This document shows, in pieces, positions 1 through 6,244 of a stretch of DNA of 34,165 bases (position 1 is the first letter of the stretch; every line of letters starts with the position of its first letter). The DNA comes from an uncultured Dyadobacter sp. (GTDB taxonomy: Bacteria > Bacteroidota > Bacteroidia > Cytophagales > Spirosomataceae). The translations under genes and the position numbers were made by a program. The stretch spans positions 1 through 34,165 of the forward strand of contig NZ_CAMLSE010000055.1 of NCBI RefSeq assembly GCF_946482605.1. Direction: 5' to 3'. Under the pieces are notes generated by a model. It made no database searches, was not told the origin of the DNA, and saw nothing but the letters and a program-made list of their open reading frames with translations.

Positions 1-80
1 ATCGTGAAGCCGGAGGCTTTTGTAGCGGCATCGATGGTGTAGTAGGCGTCGGGTACTGGTTGGTTGATATCCTGGTTCAT
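1..80 (-). CDS. Probable class I SAM-dependent methyltransferase, N-terminal fragment
   Basis: Only the first 26 codons are inside the window; the gene runs off the left edge. The reading frame opens with an ATG (MNQDINQPV...) and contains ATKASGFT near residues 19-26, a segment I associate with the N-terminus of O-methyltransferase-like proteins of Bacteroidota, just before their SAM-binding domain. No catalytic or SAM-binding motif is visible here, so the family call rests on memory of that short segment. It is divergent from the lipoprotein gene that follows, with about 200 bases between the two starts in which no other gene is seen. Confidence 0.35.
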   Translation of the reverse strand, partial: MNQDINQPVPDAYYTIDAATKASGFT

Positions 81-282
81 GAGTGGTTTGGTGGTGGATT
101 TTAAAACCGCAAACAATCATTATTTGACCACAATTAAAAACATTCGGCAAAACATTTACCGCTTAATAAATTGCATTGGAAATGACGCAGTTATAGCATG
201 AGTAGGGACCATCAAAACTTTACTTTTGCCCTCAATCTCTACAAGTTCCCTTTCCCATCTATTCCACTCAAACTCAACCACT

Positions 283-1299
283 ATGAAAAAGCGTTTCCTC
301 TCATTTCTTGCATTCGCCGTCATGGCGACTACCGTGGTCATTGTGGCCTGCACCGACCACTCAGAACCGATCCCGGAACCGACACAATTTTCAGTTAGCA
401 ACTTTGTGAGCGGCCTGCGCGCTCCAATCGGCATGGCAATCGACGAGCAGGGTCGGTTCTGGGTGACCGAGGGTGGTACCGGACATGACGACGGTGCATT
501 GGTGATGATCTCGCCGCAGGGTGTCAAAACAACGGTGGTCACCAACTTTAAATCGATCATCAACCAGGGTAACGTTGAAGGCATCAGCCATTTGTATTAT
601 GATAACGGCACGTTGTATCTGCTGCACGGCGTGGAGGGTTTGCTCTATATCATCAACCCCACGACTTTGCTTGCCGGCAGCCTGCCTTTGCATAAAGACC
701 ACCTGCCTAACGAAAACATCAAGAATTTTGTGGCCACTCTGAATCTCACATTCGACAATAACTCGAATGCATTCAGCCTTACCAAGGGACCCGACGGGCA
801 TCTTTACATTGCCGATGCCGGCGCGAACGCCGTTATCCGCCGCAACAAGGATACGCATGCGCTCGATCTCTTCACCACATTCCCGCCTGTGGGTGGGCCA
901 AACAGGGACGCTGTTCCTACCGGCATTGTTTTTGACGGCTCCCGCTTCCTGCTGAGCAGCCTTACCGGTTTCCCGTTCACGCCGGGCACAGCGAACCTCT
1001 ACCAGGTAAATCCCGCCGGAGAAATGGTTCCTCGGACAGGTGGCTTTACAACCCTTACGCACATCACATTGACCGCAAACGGCCAACCGCTCCTGCTTCA
1101 TTTCGCCGATTTCACCCCACCTCCGGGCAGTATGGGTAATCCTCCGGGTTTCAAGCCAAACACCGGCTCGATCCTCAACGAAGCAGGGAATGTACTTATT
1201 AGCGGACTGAATTTCCCGACCGACATCAAGCGCCACGGCGACCGCACCTTCTATGTGCTCAGTCTGGGAGACGGCGCTATCAAGAAGCTGGATTATTGA
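283..1299 (+). CDS. ScyD/ScyE-like beta-propeller lipoprotein
   Basis: A 338-residue exported protein. I chose the ATG at 283 over the upstream in-frame ATG at 226 because it places a textbook lipoprotein signal at the very N-terminus: MKKR, a hydrophobic stretch, then lipobox IVAC with Cys23. The mature part has repeated propeller-blade phrases such as LRAPIGMAIDEQGRFWVTE, LYYDNGTLYLLHG and LTKGPDGHLYIADAGANAV, as in NHL-like six-bladed propellers and the ScyD/ScyE family first named in cyanobacterial scytonemin clusters. In Bacteroidota these are cell-envelope proteins of unknown role, so a part in pigment synthesis should not be assumed. It stands alone as a single gene closed by a strong hairpin shared with the convergent AI-2E gene. 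Confidence 0.75.
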   Translation: MKKRFLSFLAFAVMATTVVIVACTDHSEPIPEPTQFSVSNFVSGLRAPIGMAIDEQGRFWVTEGGTGHDDGALVMISPQGVKTTVVTNFKSIINQGNVEGISHLYYDNGTLYLLHGVEGLLYIINPTTLLAGSLPLHKDHLPNENIKNFVATLNLTFDNNSNAFSLTKGPDGHLYIADAGANAVIRRNKDTHALDLFTTFPPVGGPNRDAVPTGIVFDGSRFLLSSLTGFPFTPGTANLYQVNPAGEMVPRTGGFTTLTHITLTANGQPLLLHFADFTPPPGSMGNPPGFKPNTGSILNEAGNVLISGLNFPTDIKRHGDRTFYVLSLGDGAIKKLDY

Positions 1300-1316
1300 T
1301 TTTGAATATAGTGAAA

Positions 1317-1357
1317 GCAAAGATGCCGGTATTCGAGACGAATACCGGCATCTTTGC
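1317..1357. terminator. Perfect bidirectional terminator hairpin
   Basis: A 19-base arm at 1317-1335 (GCAAAGATGCCGGTATTCG) is exactly complementary to 1339-1357, with a 3-base loop AGA. It begins 17 bases after the stop codon of the lipoprotein gene on the plus strand and ends one base before the stop codon of the minus-strand gene. The outer TTTGC/GCAAA parts give short U-rich ends in both directions. It most likely terminates both convergent transcripts. Confidence 0.85.
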
Positions 1358-1358
1358 T

Positions 1359-2519
1359 TTACAGCAGTGTCTGTTTCCCTTCTGTTTCTTTGGGATTCAC
1401 GACCGTTGCGGGAGGATCCTCAGGCATCTTGTCACCGAGCAATTTGCCCCAGGGTTTCAGCTCGTCGATACGATCAAAGATGATTTTGAGAACAGCCGTG
1501 AACGGTATCGACAGAAACATGCCGCTCACGCCCCAGAGCGTACCACCCAGCAATACTACCAGAATGGAAATCAATGCATTAACCGACACTTTGGACGATA
1601 CCACACGCGGAACGATAATGTTGTTGTCGACAAACTGGATCAGCATATAGGCGCCGATGATGAGCAGCGGTGTGGTATAGCCGTCCTTGGTGATGAACGA
1701 AATCAACACCGGCAATGCGATGGCAATGATCCCTCCGATGTAGGGAATGAGGTTCAGGATAGCACCGATCACACCCAGCAGTAATGCATAGGGAACACCC
1801 AGAATGAGGAGCGCGATAGAGTTCAGCGAGGCGATGATCGTCGTTTCGATCATTAGGCCCACAATGTAGCTCTGCACTGCGCCCTTGGTTTCCTGCAAGA
1901 TCTCCCCGACCTGTTCGGAATTATTTTCATCAAAAACCTCGAAAATAAAATTGAGGATCAATGGCTTGTAAAATAAAAGCAGGAAGATGTAAAGGGGTAT
2001 CAGCACAAAAAAACTGATGATACCGAACAGGGTGTTGACCGTCTTGCCCACATAAGTCCTGCTGTTGTTGATCGCCTCGTCGAGCATGCTCATCTGCTTC
2101 TCCGTGGAGATCCCGAAGCTCGACGACAGCCAGACCTGTAAGTTGCCCAGCAGTTTGACCGTCTTCTTCTCCAACTGCGGTATCATATCCCCGAACTGTA
2201 CGATCTGCGACGACAGAAAGAACATGATCCCCGCCACGACGAGTATGGCGAGAAAAATTGTGAGTATGATGGCAGCGACCTTATTGAAATTCCATTTCTG
2301 GAAACGGTTGTAGACGGGGTTAAGCAGTATCGAGATCAACCCTGCGAATGCAAACGGGACCACAATCTCCTGCAACAGATTGAGCATGTAGAAGAAAAGA
2401 TAAAGCCCGATAAGAACCATCGGAGCTTTGATATAGAACGGAAAACCGTCGCGTGCAGCCAGCCATTCGGGCAGTTCGGTAACAGATTCCTGTTTTCGGC
2501 TTTTGAAAAATAGTCCCAT
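1359..2519 (-). CDS. AI-2E family transporter (PerM/YdiK-like membrane protein)
   Basis: A 386-residue polytopic inner-membrane protein with about eight predicted membrane segments, near residues 33-50, 53-67, 81-103, 165-184, 218-240, 243-257, 261-276 and 314-340. The family signature is clear in the C-terminal half: GVPYALLLGVIGAILNLIPY at 241-260 followed by IGGIIAIALPV, then NNIIVPRV near 299-306. A soluble loop at about 104-160 between the third and fourth helices is also typical. The family was named for autoinducer-2 export, but other members act as Na+/H+ antiporters or in polyamine or osmolyte movement, so the substrate cannot be told. The ATG at 2519 is the first in frame. The charged tail ends in a shared terminator hairpin. 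Confidence 0.88.
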   Translation of the reverse strand: MGLFFKSRKQESVTELPEWLAARDGFPFYIKAPMVLIGLYLFFYMLNLLQEIVVPFAFAGLISILLNPVYNRFQKWNFNKVAAIILTIFLAILVVAGIMFFLSSQIVQFGDMIPQLEKKTVKLLGNLQVWLSSSFGISTEKQMSMLDEAINNSRTYVGKTVNTLFGIISFFVLIPLYIFLLLFYKPLILNFIFEVFDENNSEQVGEILQETKGAVQSYIVGLMIETTIIASLNSIALLILGVPYALLLGVIGAILNLIPYIGGIIAIALPVLISFITKDGYTTPLLIIGAYMLIQFVDNNIIVPRVVSSKVSVNALISILVVLLGGTLWGVSGMFLSIPFTAVLKIIFDRIDELKPWGKLLGDKMPEDPPATVVNPKETEGKQTLL

Positions 2520-2569
2520 AGTAAAGGTGTCGGTGATTAAAAGTTAGGTTTACGCTGCGGGCCCGGTAG

Positions 2570-2779
2570 TTACTCCACGCCCTCATACTCTTTGACATCC
2601 TGATCGGAAAGCTCCACGATCGAAATCACTTCACCCCGAGGCTGCTCCGGCCCTCCCCGGTTGACAACGTTGACTATATACGACCGGCTCGGATACGTTT
2701 CGGATTCAATAATGTGCCGTTCGAAAGTGAGAGCGTTTTCCGTGGAGGCAGAAGCAATGGTAATCATGAAATTCCGCAT
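2570..2779 (-). CDS. Small hypothetical protein (69 aa)
   Basis: The open frame extends upstream to 2917, but the added part is basic and cysteine-rich like random translation, so I place the start at the ATG at 2779 (MRNFMITIASAST...). The 69-residue product is acidic at its end (VELSDQDVKEYEGVE), has no signal peptide or membrane segment, and matches no family that I recognise. It lies upstream of the AI-2E transporter gene on the same strand with a 50-base gap, so the two may be cotranscribed. The 170 bases between its start and the divergent glycosylase gene should hold both promoters. Confidence 0.5.
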   Translation of the reverse strand: MRNFMITIASASTENALTFERHIIESETYPSRSYIVNVVNRGGPEQPRGEVISIVELSDQDVKEYEGVE

Positions 2780-2949
2780 GGTAATAATGGTTTTGGTTTG
2801 CTTTTTCAAAACGTATAATATCCGTGCCGGGCGGTGGGATCCGGGTTTACAAATTACCTGGCTAAGCTGGCCAGCTTTCATGCAGGAACGCATTGGGCCT
2901 TCTCTCTTCTGGCACATTTTTAGCAGACCTCCCGCAAAAACGCCGTGCT

Positions 2950-3684
2950 ATGCCCGAAGGACCATCCATTGTTATTTTAAGGAAAGCCGTCGAAGAGCTC
3001 GGACTTCAGAGAATGATCGTCCGGCATGCGGAAGGCACGGCAAAAATCGATAAGGACAGACTGATCGGTCAGAAAGTGACCGATTTCCGGTCGTGGGGAA
3101 AGCATTTTCTGGTATGCTTCGAAGACTTCACGATCCGCATTCATTTCTTGCTATTCGGCTCCTATCTCATCAATGACCGCAAGAAAACCGCGCCGGCATT
3201 GAGCCTGGTCTTCGACAAGAACGAACTGAATTTTTACACCTCTTCGATCCAGCTGATCGACAAACCCGTGGGGGATATTTACGACTGGTCGGCCGACATC
3301 ATGTCCGAATCCTGGAAGCCCGCAGTCGCTTTGAAGAAATTGAAGGACCGGCCCAAAATGCTGGTCTGTGATGCATTGCTCGATCAGGACGTTTTTGCCG
3401 GAAGCGGCAACATCATCAAAAACGAAGTGCTGTTCCGCGTGCGGATGCACCCGCTGAGCGTCATTGGCGAAGTTCCGGATACCAAATTGAAAGAAGTGAT
3501 CAAAGAAACCAGGGAGTATGCTTTTGAATTTTTGGAATGGAAGCAGGAAGGCACTTTGAAGAAGCATTGGCTGGCGCACACCAAAAAGATATGTCCGCGC
3601 TGTGATATTCCTTTCCACAAAGAATATCTGGGCAAAGCGAAGCGACGGAGTTATTTCTGCGAGAACTGCCAGCAGAGATATTGA
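2950..3684 (+). CDS. Fpg/Nei-family DNA glycosylase/AP lyase
   Basis: A 244-residue base-excision repair enzyme that should remove oxidised bases and cut the abasic site. The start at 2950 is fixed by chemistry: the mature protein must begin Pro-Glu, and the frame reads MPEGPS, so Pro2 is the Schiff-base nucleophile and Glu3 the general acid. Lys51 in GKHFL matches the conserved beta-turn lysine. The helix-two-turn-helix region is FAGSGNIIKNEVLFRVRMHP at 149-168, and the C-terminal zinc finger has Cys215, Cys218, Cys237 and Cys240. The length is slightly below the 270 residues typical of Fpg and closer to Nei-like proteins, so 8-oxoguanine versus oxidised-pyrimidine preference is open. It converges on hipT with one base between the stop codons. 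Confidence 0.9.
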   Translation: MPEGPSIVILRKAVEELGLQRMIVRHAEGTAKIDKDRLIGQKVTDFRSWGKHFLVCFEDFTIRIHFLLFGSYLINDRKKTAPALSLVFDKNELNFYTSSIQLIDKPVGDIYDWSADIMSESWKPAVALKKLKDRPKMLVCDALLDQDVFAGSGNIIKNEVLFRVRMHPLSVIGEVPDTKLKEVIKETREYAFEFLEWKQEGTLKKHWLAHTKKICPRCDIPFHKEYLGKAKRRSYFCENCQQRY

Positions 3685-3685
3685 A

Positions 3686-4633
3686 TCAGGCCAGCCGCTG
3701 GTAGCGCTCGTTCAGCAAAGCCATGTAAGCGGCTTTCAAATCGTCGGACAAAAAGGAATTCCCGATCCAGTTTAGAGCAACCGGCTTGTTTTTGAAAAAC
3801 CGGCGGAATACGCCATTGATCTGCTTCGCATTCAGTCCCATTCCTTCGGCAAAACGTAGAAAATGCTCCTTCTCTAATTTCCGCTTTTTACCTTCCAGCG
3901 TCAACGCCAGCTCCTCGTGATCTTCCGGGTTCACGATCGTTACGTTCAGCAAGTCGTACGCAGGCGCCAGTGACCAGCCGGAATCGCTTTTGATCATGGA
4001 AAAATTTTTGAGGTGCATGTCATTGTTCCCCGTCAGAAAACTGAACAGGGTCAATTCAAACAGCGTGAGCTGGTCCAGTAGCGTGTTAACCGAATGCTGG
4101 CGTACCGCTTTGCCTACGCGCTCCATCGATCCTTTGTATTTATCGAATGCTTCAAGGATCTGAAACATATCCAGCATGTGGATTTTCTTGCCTCCGTTTA
4201 CCCGGTCGATTCTCCTGGTGATGTAGGAGAGCTCTCCCGATTCCAGGCGTATCAGGCTGGATTTAACAGTCGGCAAGCCGAATGCTTCGGCAATGCGCAT
4301 TGTGACGTGCTCGTTTTGAGGCATTTCAGGATATTTTTCAACCGGCGGTTTGAAGATATAACCTCCACCCATAGCACCCACAATGGTAAGTCGGCCGCGG
4401 CTGCCATTCGCCATTACCTCATTCACGATCGATAGCGACAATTTGGGCTGCACACCGGGCACCGCTACACTGCGTTCGACAATATTTTTGGCAAGCTTCG
4501 CCATTTCCGCTAGTGAATAGCCCAGCACAGGCGGCGTTTTTAAGCCAAAAAATGCGGTACTGCAATGCACATGAAAGTCACCCGAAATGGAATCGTCCAA
4601 TAATTTATAACAGTACAGACATTTCCTACTCAT
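3686..4633 (-). CDS. hipT: HipT-like toxin kinase (HipA C-terminal kinase domain)
   Basis: A 315-residue serine/threonine kinase corresponding to the catalytic part of HipA without its N-terminal subdomain, which is encoded by the gene before it. Known relatives phosphorylate aminoacyl-tRNA synthetases (GltX for HipA, TrpS for E. coli HipT) and stop translation; the target here is unknown. Visible motifs are the Gly-rich loop AVPGVQPK at 57-64, Lys95 in GGYIFKPP, the catalytic loop TGNNDMHLKN at 201-210 with Asp205, and the metal-binding Asp227 in APAYD. All catalytic residues are present. The N-terminus carries CLYC (5-8) and HVHC (21-24), a possible metal knuckle. The start at 4633 is chosen because ATGAGTAG overlaps the hipS stop by eight bases. 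Confidence 0.88.
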   Translation of the reverse strand: MSRKCLYCYKLLDDSISGDFHVHCSTAFFGLKTPPVLGYSLAEMAKLAKNIVERSVAVPGVQPKLSLSIVNEVMANGSRGRLTIVGAMGGGYIFKPPVEKYPEMPQNEHVTMRIAEAFGLPTVKSSLIRLESGELSYITRRIDRVNGGKKIHMLDMFQILEAFDKYKGSMERVGKAVRQHSVNTLLDQLTLFELTLFSFLTGNNDMHLKNFSMIKSDSGWSLAPAYDLLNVTIVNPEDHEELALTLEGKKRKLEKEHFLRFAEGMGLNAKQINGVFRRFFKNKPVALNWIGNSFLSDDLKAAYMALLNERYQRLA

Positions 4634-4958
4634 ACTCTTGCTGATCAGGTATAACACTCACGGCGCCAATGCAATTTTCACAACACGCCAGCAAAAGTCC
4701 CATGCGGTCGTTGCGGTTGATCTTCCAGCTTTTGGAAGCAATGTCGAGTAGCCAGCCTTCGGGTATCAGGCCTTCGAAAAAGGGAAAAAGCCTCTTTTCG
4801 GTGTAGACCTTCTCCGTAACCGGCATTGAAAAAGTCAGGTACTGATCAGGAAACAAGCGGACATATGCCGGGTCGTAGGCGAAGGTATAGAGTCCTTCAT
4901 CAGTTTCCGTTAATGTGCCGGCCAACGCCGTGTCGTAGTAAATCGATGCGCTTCTCAT
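4626..4958 (-). CDS. hipS: HipS-like small protein (HipA N-terminal subdomain, antitoxin)
   Basis: A 110-residue protein made only of the HipA N-terminal subdomain (Couple_hipA): an early beta-rich part (SIYYDTALAGTL), LTFSMPV at 41-47, the signature FFEGLIPEGWLL at 60-71, and CIGAVSVIP at 96-104. In HipBST systems the free-standing HipS, not HipB, neutralises the HipT kinase. Its ATG follows directly on the hipB stop codon (TAAATG) and its stop overlaps the hipT start by eight bases, so translation of all three is probably coupled and made in fixed ratio. It is not a HipA broken by a frameshift: the stop/start overlap is clean and both halves are complete domains. Confidence 0.85.
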   Translation of the reverse strand: MRSASIYYDTALAGTLTETDEGLYTFAYDPAYVRLFPDQYLTFSMPVTEKVYTEKRLFPFFEGLIPEGWLLDIASKSWKINRNDRMGLLLACCENCIGAVSVIPDQQEYE

Positions 4959-5171
4959 TTAGTCCTCTTTCAAAGGTTTTATGGTCACCGGGCCAAGTTC
5001 ATGGCCGAACATCCGAAGTACCTGATTTACTTTGTCCAGATTCAGGTTTTCCTTTCCCTGCTCGATTTTCCGCACCACCGTCAGTGCCACGCCGGCCTTG
5101 TCTGCAAACTCCTCCTGCGTTAACCCGACCTGCTTCCTCCGTAATTTCACAAACTGAGCTATCGTCTCCAT
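4959..5171 (-). CDS. hipB: HipB-like XRE-family repressor
   Basis: A 70-residue DNA-binding protein almost entirely made of one XRE/Cro helix-turn-helix domain. The motif runs through LRRKQVGLTQEEFADKAGV (residues 10-28) and VVRKIEQGKENLNLDKVNQV (32-51), where the second part contains the recognition helix. Its first-gene position and the repeated palindromic sites just upstream fit autorepression of the operon. In HipBST systems HipB binds DNA and strengthens HipS action rather than acting as the only antitoxin. The ATG at 5171 is the only sensible start; upstream sequence is very AT-rich and full of stops. Confidence 0.88.
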   Translation of the reverse strand: METIAQFVKLRRKQVGLTQEEFADKAGVALTVVRKIEQGKENLNLDKVNQVLRMFGHELGPVTIKPLKED

Positions 5172-5188
5172 TATATGCTTTAAGATAT

Positions 5189-5273
5189 AATTATACTCAA
5201 TTTAAACAAATTATATTCAATTGCATATAAATATATACATTAGAATACAATTATATTCATTTGCATATAAATA
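5189..5273. promoter_or_regulatory. Repeated operator-like sites upstream of hipB
   Basis: Two 25-base copies at 5209-5233 and 5249-5273 differ at one base and lie exactly 40 bases apart. A shorter third copy (AATTATACTCAATTT) begins at 5189, 20 bases before the first, and a degenerate match begins near 5229, so the array has a 20-base period, close to two turns of the DNA helix. Each full copy contains an 18-base imperfect palindrome, best seen at 5212-5229 (TATATTCAATTGCATATA, 16 of 18 positions symmetric). The array starts 18 bases upstream of the hipB ATG. These are the expected features of cooperative HipB operators; direct binding is inferred. Confidence 0.65.
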
Positions 5274-5310
5274 GCAGCAGGTCATTTGTTTTATATGTAT
5301 TTAAATATAA

Positions 5311-5343
5311 AATCGGGCAGCCATGAAATATGACTGCCCGATT
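5311..5343 (-). terminator. Terminator after the 228-aa lipoprotein gene
   Basis: Perfect 10-base arms AATCGGGCAG (5311-5320) and CTGCCCGATT (5334-5343) with a 13-base loop. Read on the minus strand the stem is followed by a T-rich run (TTTATATTT). It lies 20 bases past the lipoprotein stop codon and separates that gene from the hip operator region. Confidence 0.8.
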
Positions 5344-5362
5344 AAAACTAACCCATCAATAA

Positions 5363-6049
5363 TCAATACTTCGAATAGTGATCGATCCTGATCTTTTTGA
5401 CCTTGCCTGCCTCGAAATGCACCTGGATCTGGTCCATCGTGTCCGTACCGGTGGAGTAGCCGAAATACCATTGCGGTGACTGGCCCATACCCGGGTCGTA
5501 AGCGGCACTCAGGTTTTTGACGAGTAAGGAAATACGTTCGAACTTATTCCTGTAAGAGCCGATACCCCGGATATTGGCGAATTTCTCGTACAAGTCCGAA
5601 ATAGCATCCCCCATTCTGACCGACGAGGCAGCTTTTTCTTTTTCCGGCCACTGATTCAACTTTTTACCACTGTTCAGATAGATCGCCTTCACGGTTTGGT
5701 TTTCGATGGTAATCTGCACGCCGGAGTCTGTCCCCTGCTGTTGATCCAGCAAAATATACTGGTACAACGGGATCCTTTCGCGGAGCGGCGCGAGATCCGA
5801 AAAAATGTTACTCACCACACTCAACGCCGTAACGCCCTTGGTCGATTGAAGCGCCTGGATTTTAGGATAAACACTGGCAGCTTCTTCGCCAATGGCGATG
5901 TTCAGATAGCTGCCGGTTTCGATACTATCCCGGACGATGCGATAGGGCACTGGTTCCGGTCCGGTAGTAAGAGGATCCACCTGTCTGTCGGGAAGGCAAC
6001 CGGAAAAGAGGGCCGCAGAAAGCAGTAATGCGATAAATTTTGTCTGCAT
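5363..6049 (-). CDS. Hypothetical lipoprotein (228 aa)
   Basis: The N-terminus MQTKFIALLLSAALFSGC is a lipoprotein signal peptide with lipidated Cys18. The rest is a soluble domain with alternating strands (VQITIENQTVKAIYLNSGK; IQVHFEAGKVKKIRIDHYSK at the end) and a helical middle part (VRMGDAISDLYEKFANI). I do not recognise the family. It is downstream of susD on the same strand, separated by about 195 bases that hold a purine-rich repeat, and closed by its own terminator, so it is probably a separate transcription unit rather than a third member of the SusC/SusD complex. That role cannot be ruled out, since substrate-binding lipoproteins often follow susD. Confidence 0.7.
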   Translation of the reverse strand: MQTKFIALLLSAALFSGCLPDRQVDPLTTGPEPVPYRIVRDSIETGSYLNIAIGEEAASVYPKIQALQSTKGVTALSVVSNIFSDLAPLRERIPLYQYILLDQQQGTDSGVQITIENQTVKAIYLNSGKKLNQWPEKEKAASSVRMGDAISDLYEKFANIRGIGSYRNKFERISLLVKNLSAAYDPGMGQSPQWYFGYSTGTDTMDQIQVHFEAGKVKKIRIDHYSKY

Positions 6050-6106
6050 AGGTTTAGAGGTTTATAAAAGACAGACTCGCCTACGGCCCATTCGGTTGTA
6101 ACTGGG

Positions 6107-6244
6107 AGTAAAAAAAGAGAGGAAAGGGAGTAAGGACGAATGGAGGATGGAGAATGGAAAGGGAGAAAATGGATTTCCTCCCCTTCCTCCCCTTCCTCCC
6201 TTTCCTCCCTTCCTCCCCTTCCTCCCTTTCCTCCTTCCAAAAAA
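6107..6244. repeat. Purine/pyrimidine low-complexity tract after susD
   Basis: On the plus strand an A/G-rich segment (about 6107-6170) is followed by a nearly pure pyrimidine tract (about 6174-6238) made of repeating 9-10 base units such as TTCCTCCCC. The two halves are partly complementary: GAGGAAAGGGA at 6119-6129 pairs exactly with TCCCTTTCCTC at 6197-6207 and a second copy starting at 6223. On the minus strand it starts immediately after the susD stop codon as TAGTTTTTT, then GGAAGGAGGAAAGGGA. The transcript could fold into a long imperfect hairpin ending in a run of seven U, so it may end susD transcription. A similar element follows purL. Confidence 0.7.

Noticed and set aside
391..1320. 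Long minus-strand open frame (309 codons) opposite the ScyD/ScyE-like gene
   Set aside because: Its translation has no domain, while the plus strand encodes a signal peptide and propeller repeats. It is an antisense shadow.
3686..4958. Frameshifted full-length hipA
   Set aside because: The two halves each form a whole domain, the junction is a clean ATG/TAG overlap, and the hipB gene stands directly adjacent, as in HipBST systems.
5209..5273. Two 25-base repeats 40 bases apart, like a minimal CRISPR array
   Set aside because: Only two full copies, both strongly AT-rich, with a third partial copy at a 20-base step, no cas genes, and a position directly before hipB. Operator sites explain them better.
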